64,000 bases of DNA, taken from the NCBI RefSeq assembly GCF_000282595.1, contig NZ_AKIZ01000019.1:1-64000 (forward strand), in the 5' to 3' direction. This DNA comes from Phyllobacterium sp. YR531. Lineage in GTDB: Bacteria > Pseudomonadota > Alphaproteobacteria > Rhizobiales > Rhizobiaceae. The stretch's first letter is position 1; every line of letters begins with the position of its first letter. Positions 39,769 through 48,469 of the stretch are shown one piece after another. Under the pieces are notes generated by a model that saw only the letters and a program-made list of their open reading frames with translations, did no database searches and was not told the origin of the DNA. Made by a program: the position numbers and the translations under genes.

Positions 39769-39852
39769 TTTTGCTCGTAAAATCTCTGATTTTGCTCACG
39801 GTCTTCAATTTTTTGCTCGCATTTCTCTACATTCTGCTCGATGTCATTCGGG
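39769..39852. repeat. Four short direct repeats at exact 21-bp spacing
   Basis: The octamer TTTTGCTC begins at 39769, 39790 and 39811, and a one-mismatch copy (TTCTGCTC) at 39832; every interval is 21 bp, two helical turns. The 12-13-bp spacers differ. The array lies downstream of rnhB and beyond the atp terminator. The minus strand has a frame open for about 50 codons across it, in which each repeat reads Glu-Gln, but there is no ATG or ribosome-binding site. Confidence 0.75.
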
Positions 39853-39883
39853 CATTGCAGAATTTTCCCACCAAGCAAAAATA

Positions 39884-39903
39884 AAGCCGCCTTGCGGCGG
39901 CTT
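39884..39903 (-). terminator. Rho-independent terminator of the F0 ATPase operon
   Basis: AAGCCGCC-TTGC-GGCGGCTT is a perfect 8-bp stem. On the minus strand it is followed by TTATTTTTGC, a T-rich tail, 26 bp after the atpF stop. It may also stop rnhB read-through weakly. Confidence 0.8.
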
Positions 39904-39929
39904 CGTTCAGTTTAAAAATCAGTCTTCTT

Positions 39930-40415
39930 TTAGTTCAAACGGGATTTGACTTCCGAAAGCGACGACTTGAACAGATCGGCAGATGTCTTGGCATCAACCT
40001 TTTCCGACAAAATCTTGCTCGCCGCTGCAACAGCGATATCTACAGCCGAAGAGCGAACTTCGTTAACTGCCTCAACCTCTGCCTGTGCAATCTTCTGCTC
40101 GGCAAGCTTGTTGCGACGAGCAACATAATCCTCGGTTTTCTTCTTGGCTTCCTCAAGGAGACCCTGTGCTTCACGCTGCGCAATGGCAACGATATCGCTG
40201 GCTTCCTTTTCGGCTTCCTTGCGCTTGCGCTGATACTCGGCCAGGAGCGATTGAGCTTCTTCGCGCAGGCGACGAGCTTCTTCAAGTTCATCGCGAATTT
40301 TGTCGGCACGCGCATCCAGAGATTTGCCGACGACGCCAGGAACCTTCAGGTAGACGACAAGCGCCAAGAAGAGAATGAGGCCAACGAGGGCATAAAAGGT
40401 TGCATCCAATTCCAT
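39930..40415 (-). CDS. atpF: F0F1 ATP synthase subunit b
   Basis: A 161-residue stalk subunit. One N-terminal transmembrane helix (TFYALVGLILFLALVVYLKVPG) is followed by a long charged helix (RLREEAQSLLAEYQRKRKEAEKEA) that dimerises with b' and links F0 to F1. Last gene of the F0 operon, 11 bp after the b' gene, followed by a terminator. Confidence 0.95.
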   Translation of the reverse strand: MELDATFYALVGLILFLALVVYLKVPGVVGKSLDARADKIRDELEEARRLREEAQSLLAEYQRKRKEAEKEASDIVAIAQREAQGLLEEAKKKTEDYVARRNKLAEQKIAQAEVEAVNEVRSSAVDIAVAAASKILSEKVDAKTSADLFKSSLSEVKSRLN

Positions 40416-40426
40416 GACGGTTCTCC

Positions 40427-41077
40427 TTAGCCGCGCACTGCTTTAACAGCAGCGGAGATTGCAGGCTTGTCGACGGCGCCGCCAAAAATCTTCTTGACGA
40501 TTTCCGCAGCCGTATCTTCCGCAATGGAGCCTACTTCCTGCATGGCCTTGTTCTTGATGGTGGCAATGCTGGCTTCAGCGTCACTCAGCTTCTTTTCGAG
40601 AGCTGCAGAAATCTCGGCCTGTTCAGCATCGGCTTTCGCCTTTGCCTGATCACGGGCTTCCTGTGCAATGGCACCGGCTTTGTTTTTTGCGTCGGCGAGT
40701 TCCTGGGTATAGGCAGCCAGAGCCTCGTCGGATTCCTGTTTCATGCGTGCTGCCTGATCAAGATCGGTAGCGATGCGGTCACGTCTCGTTTCGATGATAC
40801 CACCGATACGCGGCAGAACTACGCGGGACAGAAATACATAGAAAACTGCAAATGTGATTGCCAACCAAAGCAGCTGAGAAGCAAAATGGTTGGAATCAAA
40901 GGGAGGGAACACGGCTTTGGCATGACCGGTTTCCGAATGCGTTCCCGCTGTCGGATCTGCCGGAGCGTGCGCATCAGGCGTTGTTCCGGGCGCAACCGTA
41001 TCGGTATGGGCCGGTGCTTCGCTCTGAGCGACTATTATATCTGTTGTGGATGCGGCGTTAGCCGAAGACACGAACAT
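40427..41077 (-). CDS. atpG: F0F1 ATP synthase subunit b'
   Basis: A 216-residue second b-type stalk subunit, characteristic of photosynthetic bacteria and alphaproteobacteria. It has an Ala/Pro/Thr-rich N-terminal extension (about residues 1-60, rich in [10 protein letters not shown]), one transmembrane helix ([23 protein letters not shown]), then a coiled-coil. The extension is longer than in many homologues. Also called atpF2 or atpX. It sits between atpE and atpF. Confidence 0.92.
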   Translation of the reverse strand: MFVSSANAASTTDIIVAQSEAPAHTDTVAPGTTPDAHAPADPTAGTHSETGHAKAVFPPFDSNHFASQLLWLAITFAVFYVFLSRVVLPRIGGIIETRRDRIATDLDQAARMKQESDEALAAYTQELADAKNKAGAIAQEARDQAKAKADAEQAEISAALEKKLSDAEASIATIKNKAMQEVGSIAEDTAAEIVKKIFGGAVDKPAISAAVKAVRG

Positions 41078-41162
41078 GCGTTGTCCCCTTGATTGAACTT
41101 CAAATCATACTGGCTGCGCTGGCCCCATAGCGACCGGGCGCAGCCAATATCGTAAGCCGTTA

Positions 41163-41390
41163 TTATACAGCGAAGAGAAGCAGAAGAGCGATGAGCAGCG
41201 AGAAGATGCCCAGAGCTTCAGTAACGGCGAAGCCGAATACCAGACGGCCGAACTGGCCATCAGCTGCGGATGGGTTGCGCAATGCACCGGAGAGGTAGCT
41301 GCCGAAAATGTTGCCAAGGCCAAGTGCTGTACCGGCCATACCAAAACAAGCTAGACCTGCGCCGATGTACTTTGCTGCTACGGGATCCAT
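41163..41390 (-). CDS. atpE: F0F1 ATP synthase subunit c
   Basis: A 75-residue two-helix proteolipid that forms the rotor ring. Helix 1 is [21 protein letters not shown]; the loop contains the R-N-P motif (ALRNPSA); helix 2 has the proton-carrying Glu in [21 protein letters not shown]. Typical length. Confidence 0.97.
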   Translation of the reverse strand: MDPVAAKYIGAGLACFGMAGTALGLGNIFGSYLSGALRNPSAADGQFGRLVFGFAVTEALGIFSLLIALLLLFAV

Positions 41391-41458
41391 ATTAAACTCC
41401 TTGAGGATAGATCGTTAGAATAGATTTGCGTTAGGCGGACATTCCGCCGGTGAACTGT

Positions 41459-42211
41459 TTAGTGACCGCCGGGATGAACTGCGTCGTTCAGATACATGCA
41501 GGTAAGCACGGTGAAGACGTAGGCCTGAAGGAAAGCCACCAGGAATTCCAGACCCGTCAGTGCGACAGTCATAGCCAGCGGCAGAATTGCGCCACCGATT
41601 CCAACTGCACCGAATGCGCTGAGCGAAGCCACGAAACCGGCAAACACTTTCAGTGTAATGTGGCCAGCAAGCATGTTGGCGAACAAACGAACCGAAAGGC
41701 TGATCGGACGGGAAAGGAAAGAGATAATTTCGATTGGGACAACGAGCAGCAGAAGCGGCCCGGGCACACCGGAGGGCACAAACACTCCGAGGAACTTGAA
41801 ACCGTGCTTGGCAAAGCCATAAACAAGGACTGTTCCAATAACCAGAACCGCAAGAGCAAACGTCACGATGATCTGGCTGGTGATAGTGAAGAAGTACGGG
41901 AACATGCCAAGCATGTTGGCAACGAGCACGAACATGAACAGCGAAAACACGAAGGGGAAGAATTTCATTCCCGCACTGCCCGCCGATTCTCGCAATGTCG
42001 AAGCCACAAATTCATAGGCCATTTCCGAAACCGACTGAAGACGGGTTGGGATCAGACCGCGATTTGATGAGGTGAGATAGAGAAATGCCGATGCAACAGC
42101 AACCGTGGCAACCATGAAGGCAGAGGAATTGGTGAAAGACAGATCAACGCCGCCAACATGCAAGGGAACCCATTGCGCAATGTGGAATTGATGAATCGGA
42201 TCGTTGGACAC
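41459..42211 (-). CDS. atpB: F0F1 ATP synthase subunit a
   Basis: A 250-residue membrane subunit with about five to six helices. The essential Arg is in [20 protein letters not shown]. It starts at a GTG (42211) preceded by GAGG. Together with the c-ring it forms the proton path. Second gene of the F0 operon after atpI. Confidence 0.97.
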   Translation of the reverse strand: MSNDPIHQFHIAQWVPLHVGGVDLSFTNSSAFMVATVAVASAFLYLTSSNRGLIPTRLQSVSEMAYEFVASTLRESAGSAGMKFFPFVFSLFMFVLVANMLGMFPYFFTITSQIIVTFALAVLVIGTVLVYGFAKHGFKFLGVFVPSGVPGPLLLLVVPIEIISFLSRPISLSVRLFANMLAGHITLKVFAGFVASLSAFGAVGIGGAILPLAMTVALTGLEFLVAFLQAYVFTVLTCMYLNDAVHPGGH

Positions 42212-42262
42212 TATTACCTCGTCTCTAATTCTGTTCTCACGAACGATGACCCTCAGCGAGCC

Positions 42263-42709
42263 CTATTCCGGTTTGTCATGGTCAGACTTTTTTGAAAAGT
42301 CCAGCCCTTGATTTTCCGCCACATGCCCTGCAGAGCGCAGGATATTGAGCGTTCCAGCACAAAAGCCCAAGAGGAGCAAAATGATCAGCCCCCACGGCGA
42401 TGTACCCAAAAATCGGTCAGCTAACCAGCCCAACCCCGCACCGACCAGAACACCGGCGATAAACTCGCTGGACAGTTTCATGGCTTGCGCGACACCGGAG
42501 GCGGTTTCCGTCCCCTTGTCTTCCGAACCGGCTTTACGGACTGCACCCTTGGAAACAAGTTTCGATTCCAGATTGCGGCGCCGAAGCTCCAGTTCTTCCG
42601 AAGTTAGTCCCCTGCCAGCACCCGGCGTGTCACCGACAGAACCTGACTTATCGGGATCGTTACCCGTTGCCAATGGCATGTCCTTTACACGCTGAATGCG
42701 AGGCTTCAT
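42263..42709 (-). CDS. atpI: AtpZ/AtpI family protein
   Basis: A 148-residue protein with a charged, low-complexity N-terminal half and two transmembrane helices (SSEFIAGVLVGAGLGWLADRF and GLIILLLLGFCAGTLNIL). It heads the F0 operon and is thought to assist c-ring assembly or Mg uptake. The ATG at 42709 has GAAGCGGGG upstream; an internal ATG at 42679 is an alternative. Confidence 0.87.
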   Translation of the reverse strand: MKPRIQRVKDMPLATGNDPDKSGSVGDTPGAGRGLTSEELELRRRNLESKLVSKGAVRKAGSEDKGTETASGVAQAMKLSSEFIAGVLVGAGLGWLADRFLGTSPWGLIILLLLGFCAGTLNILRSAGHVAENQGLDFSKKSDHDKPE

Positions 42710-43068
42710 CCCCGCTTCGAAGTCGCGCGCAACATATTGTCCCGATCCCCGCTAGTCAAGGCGAAGAGTCGAGACTCTCCAAGGTAATTTTTTTACTAGA
42801 ATTCAATGCCTTAGATAAATATGACTTTCCCGCTCATCTCTGACAGTCAATTTTCTCCGCGAATCTGGCGTTTGGCCTGAAGATGCAAGTTATGTAATTT
42901 GGTTATTTCCGGCGTCATGCCCATCAGTTTAAAGAGCCCGTACGGGCAGGAAATGGAAGATTTTCTTCTTCAACCACCGCCAGAGATGACTTAGCAAATA
43001 GGCCGACAGTTTTGACCGCCGCCTTCGAGCCCATCGGTGCAATTTGTAGCTGCTCCAATGGGCCAAGA
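42710..43068. other. Intergenic region upstream of the F0 operon
   Basis: A 359-bp stretch without a credible gene. It must contain the atp promoter on the minus strand. A GCCCGTACGGGC palindrome at 42936-42947 is 119 bp downstream of the MarR-GNAT stop and may be part of its terminator. A T-run (TTTTTTT) at about 42787 is close to the operon start. Nothing else is clear. Confidence 0.5.
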
Positions 43069-44034
43069 TTATACCTCGGGAAATCTTAGCGTGAAGCGTT
43101 GCTCAAGAACTTCCGTCCCCCACTGACGGCCCGGCTGCTCTTCAGTGAGAACAAAACCATGAGCCTCATATAGACGTCGGGCTGCGTCCAATCCTTTGAA
43201 TGTCCAAAGCTGGACCTCCAGGAATCGCTGTTCTACACAAAATGAGATCGCCTTATCCAGCAATCGTTTGCCAATTCCCGCACCGCGATAGCCATCTTCC
43301 ATGATGAACCAACGCAGATGCGCCGACCGCCCACCAAGATCTTCACCATCAATTGCAACTGTACCTATGATTTTGTCCCCGTCCTTCGCCGACCATATCC
43401 GATTGACAGGGCGCTCCAGCCTGCCGGAAAATTCGGCAATTCCGGCCGCCACCTTGCTTTCAAAGAAATAACCAAAGCCATTCGTGCGAGCATAGTAACG
43501 ACCATGCATCTCAGCACATCTACCAATGATTCCGGGCTGATAGCCGCTTTCGATCGTAATTGCTGTTGGTGGAGATGAGACCTTACCTGCGCGGCGATGT
43601 TCCAGCGCACCGGCATAAGCGACCAGTCCATCACGGACCCCGGCCTGCATGGTTGCGGGGAGATCGCCCAGCGCCGATATTACCACATCGTCGGCATAAG
43701 CATTGATTGCTGCAAGAGTGCTGCGCCCCTTCCCTGTCAATGACAAGGATTTGGAACGGGCATCTTCTTCGTTTGGTTCTTCGCTCAACTCGCCCGATAG
43801 AACGAGTTTTCGTACCATACGACTAACGCTGGATTTTTCGAGATCAAGTACAGTACATAGATCAGCAGCAGTCAGTGTTTCGTTTCGGCCAATTTCAATC
43901 AGAGCGTGAACGGAGGATGGAGCAAAATCAGTTCCCGCCAAAGTTGGCCGCATGAAGCCAAGTTCACGGACGATCCGACGCGATGCATCACGTATCAGAG
44001 CAGTGTCAGGCAGCTTGTCCATTCGATGGCTCAT
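43069..44034 (-). CDS. Bifunctional MarR-type HTH regulator / GNAT N-acetyltransferase
   Basis: A 321-residue fusion. Residues about 1-140 are a MarR winged helix (LTAADLCTVLDLEKSSVSRMVRKLVLSGEL). The C-terminal part is a GNAT acetyltransferase, with the acetyl-CoA loop EDGYRGAGIGKRLLDKAI and a final LYEAHGFVLTEEQ. It likely senses or modifies a small molecule or protein and represses its own promoter. The chosen ATG at 44034 directly abuts a 27-bp palindrome; ATG at 44022 is also possible. Divergent from the tandem small-peptide units. Confidence 0.88.
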   Translation of the reverse strand: MSHRMDKLPDTALIRDASRRIVRELGFMRPTLAGTDFAPSSVHALIEIGRNETLTAADLCTVLDLEKSSVSRMVRKLVLSGELSEEPNEEDARSKSLSLTGKGRSTLAAINAYADDVVISALGDLPATMQAGVRDGLVAYAGALEHRRAGKVSSPPTAITIESGYQPGIIGRCAEMHGRYYARTNGFGYFFESKVAAGIAEFSGRLERPVNRIWSAKDGDKIIGTVAIDGEDLGGRSAHLRWFIMEDGYRGAGIGKRLLDKAISFCVEQRFLEVQLWTFKGLDAARRLYEAHGFVLTEEQPGRQWGTEVLEQRFTLRFPEV

Positions 44035-44035
44035 C

Positions 44036-44062
44036 AATATAGTTGTATAATACAACTATATT
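44036..44062. promoter_or_regulatory. 27-bp palindromic MarR-type operator
   Basis: Arms AATATAGTTGTAT and ATACAACTATATT pair perfectly around one central base. The core TTGTATAATACAA is the kind of site bound by MarR dimers. It lies 1 base from the regulator start codon, so binding would block that promoter. It is also 247 bp upstream of the first small-peptide ORF. Confidence 0.75.
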
Positions 44063-44309
44063 CCAACGGTGTTATGTTGTAAATGGGCATGTTGGACGAC
44101 CATTTTGGGTAGTTCGCGTCAGTGCAGAAGTCCCGCAACCCCGTTTCAACCCAGCGTTTCTTGCGGAGTGCAAACTTTTTCAGGAATAAGCTGATGCAGC
44201 TAGCAATTTGAGAGCAAAAGCAGCAGGCACCGAGCCAGCCGGTGTATCGGAGAAGATTGGCCTCTCCGACCTTGGCAAGGGCCTTGCTTTCAAAACTGGA
44301 GGTGAATCT

Positions 44310-44399
44310 ATGTGGTACAAGCCATTTAGCTTCACCCTTACAATAAAGAAAACCCGGAGCAGCTGGACACTGATCTTCCGGGTCAACTTTATTAGATAA
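44310..44399 (+). CDS. 29-residue peptide, copy 1
   Basis: A small ORF beginning MWYKPFSFTLTIKK and ending FRVNFIR. GGAGGTGA, fully complementary to the 16S rRNA 3' end, lies 4 bases before the ATG. The peptide is basic and looks beta-strand-like, with alternating hydrophobic residues and two Trp; it is not a transmembrane helix like classical type I toxins. Compared with copy 2, the ORF body has two silent and one replacement change, and only the last residues diverge. I do not recognise the family. It is probably translated, but the RNA itself may be the functional product. Confidence 0.55.
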   Translation: MWYKPFSFTLTIKKTRSSWTLIFRVNFIR

Positions 44400-44405
44400 G
44401 GAAAC

Positions 44406-44429
44406 GAGGATGGGTGAAAGCCCATCCTC
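44406..44429 (+). terminator. Hairpin after small-peptide ORF 1
   Basis: GAGGATGGG-TGAAAG-CCCATCCTC, a perfect 9-bp stem directly after the stop. No T-run follows; instead comes an A/T-rich tail conserved in both units. Stem sequence differs from that of unit 2 while pairing is kept. Confidence 0.6.
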
Positions 44430-44664
44430 AACTCCAGAAACATTTATATCATTATTTGCGATATTTCCAAGCCACACGTCACCGCCCCGTGCAGATTCAA
44501 CCGCGCGTTTCTTGCGGGTTGCAGAATTTCCAAGAATAGACTGCGCAGGTCCAAATCAGAGATTTGAGAGCAGAAACAGCAGACACCGAGCCAGCCGGTG
44601 CATCGGAGAAGATTGGCCTCTCCGACCTTGGCAAAGGCCTTGCTCTCAAACTGGAGGTGAACCT

Positions 44665-44754
44665 ATGTGGTACAAGCCATTTAGCTTCACTCTTACAATA
44701 AAGAAAACCCGGAGCAGCTGGACACTGACCTTCCGGGTAAACTTTAACAAGTGA
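44665..44754 (+). CDS. 29-residue peptide, copy 2
   Basis: Same peptide as at 44310, again beginning MWYKPFSFTLTIKK, with Thr for Ile in the WTL(T/I)FRV segment and a different C-terminal end (FNK, then TGA rather than TAA). GGAGGTGA precedes the ATG at the same 4-base distance. Conservation of length, start, Shine-Dalgarno and frame in both copies argues that it is translated. Function unknown. Confidence 0.55.
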   Translation: MWYKPFSFTLTIKKTRSSWTLTFRVNFNK

Positions 44755-44760
44755 GAAAAG

Positions 44761-44788
44761 GGGGCGGACGAAAGTTCGTCCCCGCTCC
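44761..44788 (+). terminator. Hairpin after small-peptide ORF 2
   Basis: GGGGCGGACGA pairs with TCGTCC and GCTCC around a 4-base loop, with a two-base bulge (11 pairs including one G-T). Its sequence is unlike the stem in unit 1 although position and fold agree, which is covariation-like support for a functional stem. Confidence 0.55.
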
Positions 44789-44830
44789 AGAAACATTTAT
44801 ATCATTATTGTAAAAATTTCCAAGCGCTCA

Positions 44831-46045
44831 TTAAATCCAGCCGCCACCATATGTGCGATAGAAAATGTGCTGACCAATCTTGTCGATACGTTTCATGGTG
44901 TGAGCCCAGTTCGCCCGCACATAGGTCGCGTGGTAATGGGTAGCTGAGCCAATTTCCGGTAGGAATATGCGCCCGGAAGTAACCGCCATGGCAACTTCCT
45001 GTGCCACCTTCCACTGTTTTGGTTCGGTAACGCGCAGCTTGCGCCCCTCACAGGCAAAAGAGAACTGGCAGCGGTTGATCCAATCATCGTTCTGATAGAC
45101 CACATTGCAGATTGTCTTTGGGTAGGCCGGATTACGAACACGATTGAGGATAACCTGAGCCACCGCAGCCTGTCCCTTGACGCTTTCGCTTCTTGCCTCA
45201 AAATAAATGCCTGTCGCCAGGCATTTTTGTTCTGCAGCAGTAAAGACAACTGGTGGCAAGGGGGTAGCCAGCCAATCATGGTCGCCTTTGCCGAGTTGTG
45301 GAATGAACCGCCCTGTTTGTTTGGGCTCGGCCAGAATGGAATCGAATGGCGACGTTTTCGAATAATCCGGCGCAACCGGAGCGTAGCCAAGCGCCAGTAT
45401 ATCCGGCTGGTTATTATTGATCAGCTCCGCAAGCATTGGAGCATCCGGCTCGATTTTCTCAGGCACGCGATTATGGAATGCGAGAGCAATCTGGATTTCC
45501 TTGCCAGCGATCTTCGGCTTGGCAAAAGCCATATCGACTTCAATGCCATGGGTCGGCCGGACAATCATGCTCTGGCGCTGCAATATTGAACCTGCGCTGA
45601 AAGCTTTCGGTGGAGCCTTCTTGCTGATGGAAACAATACGCCCCTGCTTCTCTGCGCGGTTTATGCGTGTTTCGTCCGGGGTGGCGCCTGGCGCTTTCTT
45701 CGAGCCGTTGATGGCAACAGACCCTATTCCGGGAGCATTGATACCGCTGTCGGGTATCGATCCAGTTGCGATTCTATCGACAAAAGACATGTTGGCCTTT
45801 TGTACCGAGCCCGCCGGTGATTTTTCAAGATAGGCGGTCCAGCGGCCTTGCCCCGATTCAGAGCCGGAAAGCAGGCTTGTCATATCCTGATAAGCAACGA
45901 CTGTAGGGGACAGCAGATAGAGTGCTGCACCTATCAGGATTGGACCAATATATTTGCGATTTGCCTGTTTAAGATAAGGCCGGCCTTTGCGGCGGGAACT
46001 CGTATCCCGCAAAACCTGATAGAAACGCACGCCGATACCCCACAC
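44831..46045 (-). CDS. SleB-type cell wall hydrolase
   Basis: A 404-residue protein from a GTG start. An N-terminal membrane anchor (IGPILIGAALYLLSPTVVAY, about residues 33-52) is followed by a long, low-complexity linker and a C-terminal Hydrolase_2 (SleB) domain of about 120 residues: LATGIYFEARSESVKGQAAV, VILNRVRNPAYPKTICNVVYQ, CQFSFACEG and the end ATHYHATYVRANWAHTM. It probably cleaves peptidoglycan in the periplasm. It converges on the small-peptide units. Confidence 0.88.
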   Translation of the reverse strand: MWGIGVRFYQVLRDTSSRRKGRPYLKQANRKYIGPILIGAALYLLSPTVVAYQDMTSLLSGSESGQGRWTAYLEKSPAGSVQKANMSFVDRIATGSIPDSGINAPGIGSVAINGSKKAPGATPDETRINRAEKQGRIVSISKKAPPKAFSAGSILQRQSMIVRPTHGIEVDMAFAKPKIAGKEIQIALAFHNRVPEKIEPDAPMLAELINNNQPDILALGYAPVAPDYSKTSPFDSILAEPKQTGRFIPQLGKGDHDWLATPLPPVVFTAAEQKCLATGIYFEARSESVKGQAAVAQVILNRVRNPAYPKTICNVVYQNDDWINRCQFSFACEGRKLRVTEPKQWKVAQEVAMAVTSGRIFLPEIGSATHYHATYVRANWAHTMKRIDKIGQHIFYRTYGGGWI

Positions 46046-46133
46046 TCACGACCGAACACTATGGCCATAAAAATGAAGCATTAACCTTGATGGAGAGTTA
46101 ACAAAGCACGGCAGAAATTATTGGAATTAAAGT

Positions 46134-46168
46134 TTTGCGTGATTCGACGTCCGGTCGCACCACGCAAA
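46134..46168. repeat. Short remnant of the Bru-RS-like palindrome
   Basis: TTTGCGTG (46134-46141) and CACGCAAA (46161-46168) pair over 8 bp, with CGAC/GTCG inside. The outer 17 bases match the end of the element at 51737-51860 with one change, so it looks like an internally deleted copy. On the minus strand it lies 11 bp after the der stop and is followed by ACTTTAATT, so it may act as the der terminator. Confidence 0.55.
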
Positions 46169-46178
46169 TGCAAGATAT

Positions 46179-47654
46179 TTAACGCTTCTTCTTGGCGCGG
46201 CCCGCGAAAGGATTGTCCGAAGTGCGCAGAACAAGCCGGATAGGCACACCATGAATATCGAAAGTTTCACGGATGCCATTGGCCAGATAGCGCACATAGG
46301 AAGTCGGGAAAGCATCCGGGCGTGAGCACGAGATGACAAAACCCGGCGGGCGCGTTTTGACCTGCGTGATATACTTGATCTTCAGGCGGCGACCAGCAAC
46401 AGCGGGGGGTGGATGATGGGCGAGAACGCCTTCCAGCCAGCGATTGAGGCGGCCGGTAGAAATACGGCGGTTCCAGATTTCATCTGTCGACGCGACAGCA
46501 GCCATCAGTTTGTCGATGCCCTGATTGCGCTCGCCGGAAATCGGCACGGCGCGGATGCCGCGAACCTGCGGCAACAATCGCTCTGTCTTCTCGCGCAAAT
46601 CGGCAAGGACCATCTGGCGATTTTCCACCAGATCCCACTTGTTGAAAGCGATGATCGGCGCACGCCCCTCGCGAATGATCAGATCGGCGATCTGCAGATC
46701 CTGTTTTTCGAAAGGAATGGTGGCATCAAGCACAATAATGACAACTTCAGCAAAGCGGATGGCGCGCAAAGCATCGCCGACAGACAGTTTTTCCAGCTTG
46801 CCCTGAACACGTGATTTGCGGCGCAGACCCGCCGTATCGAAAAGCTTGATCCTGCGGCCATTCCACTCCCAGTCAACGGAGATGGAATCGCGTGTGATGC
46901 CTGCTTCCGGACCAGTCAGCAGACGATCCTCGCCAAGCATTGTATTGACCAGTGTCGACTTGCCGGCATTTGGCCGCCCGACAATTGCGATACGCAAAGG
47001 CTTCGACGAATCATAGGCCGGAATTTCTTCAGCATCAGGATCGTCAATATCGTCGCCGATCAAATCATCCATGCCGCGCGGCGCAGCCGGTATCGTCACA
47101 GTTACGGAATCATCCGTATTCGCATCAGCGGGCAGATACTCATCCGGGAAAACCCGCTCTTCGCCCATGGCATCGACAATAGCGTCGCGCAGGTCAGGAA
47201 AGCCCTGGCCATGCTCAGCGGAAATGGGGCAAGGCTCGCCAAGGCCAAGCTGATAACTGTCATACATGCCGGATTCGGCACCACGTGCTTCGGCTTTGTT
47301 TGCAACCAGAATCACTGGTTTGCCGGAGCGGCGCACAAGATCGGCAAAGGTCACATCGGTAGGTGTTACACCGGCCTTCGCATCGACAATGAAAAGAATG
47401 AGATCTGCTTCACCAATGGCTAGTTCGGTCTGGGCCCGCATGCGGCCTTCGAGCGAATCGGATGCCACCTCTTCCAGACCGGCCGTATCAATAACGTCGA
47501 ACTTCAGATCATAGAGCTTGGCGGCATTGACACGCCGGTCACGGGTAACGCCGGGAAGATCGTCGACGAGCGCTATTTTCCGGCCCACAAGCCGGTTGAA
47601 CAGCGTGGATTTTCCGACATTCGGACGGCCGATAATTGCAAGGGTAAAGCTCAT
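46179..47654 (-). CDS. der: Ribosome biogenesis GTPase Der (EngA)
   Basis: A 491-residue protein with two tandem GTPase domains and a KH-like C-terminal domain. G1 motifs: [12 protein letters not shown] and [13 protein letters not shown]3: DTAGLEE and [10 protein letters not shown]4: NKAE and NKWD. It is needed for 50S assembly. The family start MSFTLAIIG at 47654 was used; the ORF runs 58 residues further upstream into the yfgM-like gene. It follows that gene by 23 bp. A C-terminal GRAKKKR tail is typical. Confidence 0.97.
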   Translation of the reverse strand: MSFTLAIIGRPNVGKSTLFNRLVGRKIALVDDLPGVTRDRRVNAAKLYDLKFDVIDTAGLEEVASDSLEGRMRAQTELAIGEADLILFIVDAKAGVTPTDVTFADLVRRSGKPVILVANKAEARGAESGMYDSYQLGLGEPCPISAEHGQGFPDLRDAIVDAMGEERVFPDEYLPADANTDDSVTVTIPAAPRGMDDLIGDDIDDPDAEEIPAYDSSKPLRIAIVGRPNAGKSTLVNTMLGEDRLLTGPEAGITRDSISVDWEWNGRRIKLFDTAGLRRKSRVQGKLEKLSVGDALRAIRFAEVVIIVLDATIPFEKQDLQIADLIIREGRAPIIAFNKWDLVENRQMVLADLREKTERLLPQVRGIRAVPISGERNQGIDKLMAAVASTDEIWNRRISTGRLNRWLEGVLAHHPPPAVAGRRLKIKYITQVKTRPPGFVISCSRPDAFPTSYVRYLANGIRETFDIHGVPIRLVLRTSDNPFAGRAKKKR

Positions 47655-47677
47655 CGGCTTAACGTTCCTAATCTTTA

Positions 47678-48358
47678 TTAGCCGGCAGCTGCTGCAGGCG
47701 TAGCGCCGGTGCTTCTGAGCATGTCCAGCATTGTATCGGCAAATTGACGGATATTGGCAGGCGCTGCCTGATCGTCCGAAATCTGCTTGAAGAGTTTGGT
47801 TGCGTCTGCACCACGACCGGCTTTCCACGCGGCCAGACCAAGGGCTTCGCGGGCGGAATGGCGCATTGGATTGGTATCCGAAGACAAGGCTTCAACGCGG
47901 CCTGCCACATCATCATAGGAACCGGTATCGACCAAAATCAGCGCTGCACGCAATTTCGCCAGATCGCGTATTGATTGCGGCACCGAATTGTCTGCGGACA
48001 CCTTATCAAAAGCTGCAACTGCTCCGGCAAGATCACCCTTCTGGGCAATCACACCAGCGGCGCGCATCCGGGCCAGTACGGGATAGGCTCCGTAACCATC
48101 TTTCTCAAGCTGATCGAGGGTCTTGAGCGCTTCATCGTTCTTGCCGTCACGAACAAGGTTGAGCGCAGCCAGAAACTGATCGCCGGACTTCGAGGCTTCT
48201 TTTTCAGTCCAGTATTCATAGAACGCGAAGGCTGCCGTACCGATGACGATTGCAACCACGCCGCCTATCAGCAATGTGCTGTAGCGTGCCCAGAACGCCC
48301 GCATCTTGTCGGAGCGCAGTTCCTCATTTACCTCACGGAAAAAGCCGTCGTCAGTCAT
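47678..48358 (-). CDS. YfgM-like TPR membrane protein
   Basis: A 226-residue protein with one transmembrane helix ([25 protein letters not shown], about 27-50) and a periplasmic TPR-like domain ([22 protein letters not shown] and following). It resembles YfgM, an accessory of the SecYEG translocon and periplasmic chaperones. The gene pair with der mirrors the yfgM-bamB-der neighbourhood of gammaproteobacteria, here without bamB. Confidence 0.82.
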   Translation of the reverse strand: MTDDGFFREVNEELRSDKMRAFWARYSTLLIGGVVAIVIGTAAFAFYEYWTEKEASKSGDQFLAALNLVRDGKNDEALKTLDQLEKDGYGAYPVLARMRAAGVIAQKGDLAGAVAAFDKVSADNSVPQSIRDLAKLRAALILVDTGSYDDVAGRVEALSSDTNPMRHSAREALGLAAWKAGRGADATKLFKQISDDQAAPANIRQFADTMLDMLRSTGATPAAAAG

Positions 48359-48469
48359 GGTGCCTCATGAATAGTTATCGCGCGACCGCCAGAGGCAGTC
48401 ACGCAAGGAGTTCAGGGGGCTTTTAGTCGGAAACTGCGCGCGATGTAAGGGGCTACATCAAATTAGCCG

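Larger units (their letters stand above)
44154..44471 (+). repeat. Tandem repeat unit 1 (small-peptide/RNA unit)
   Basis: First of two direct copies (second at 44505-44824), offset by about 355 bp between the start codons. In order it contains: a possible promoter (TTGCGG at 44161, AATAAG about 18 bp on), hairpin CACCG/CGGTG (44228-44244), hairpin TCGGAGA/TCTCCGA (44247-44269), a strong Shine-Dalgarno, a 29-codon ORF with an internal ACCCGGA/TCCGGGT stem, a hairpin (44406-44429) and a 25-base tail identical in both copies. Confidence 0.85.
44505..44824 (+). repeat. Tandem repeat unit 2 (small-peptide/RNA unit)
   Basis: Second copy of the unit at 44154-44471, with the same order of elements: TTGCGG at 44512, the CACCG/CGGTG and TCGGAGA/TCTCCGA hairpins, Shine-Dalgarno, 29-codon ORF, hairpin and conserved tail ending TTTCCAAG. 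The block from the first hairpin through the ORF is nearly identical to copy 1; the region before it is more diverged. It ends 6 bp short of the convergent cell wall hydrolase gene. Confidence 0.85.

Noticed and set aside
39755-39913. A minus-strand frame of about 50 codons through the 21-bp repeats (Cys-rich, Glu-Gln repeats)
   Set aside because: It starts inside the atp terminator region, lacks an ATG and Shine-Dalgarno; kept only as part of the repeat observation.
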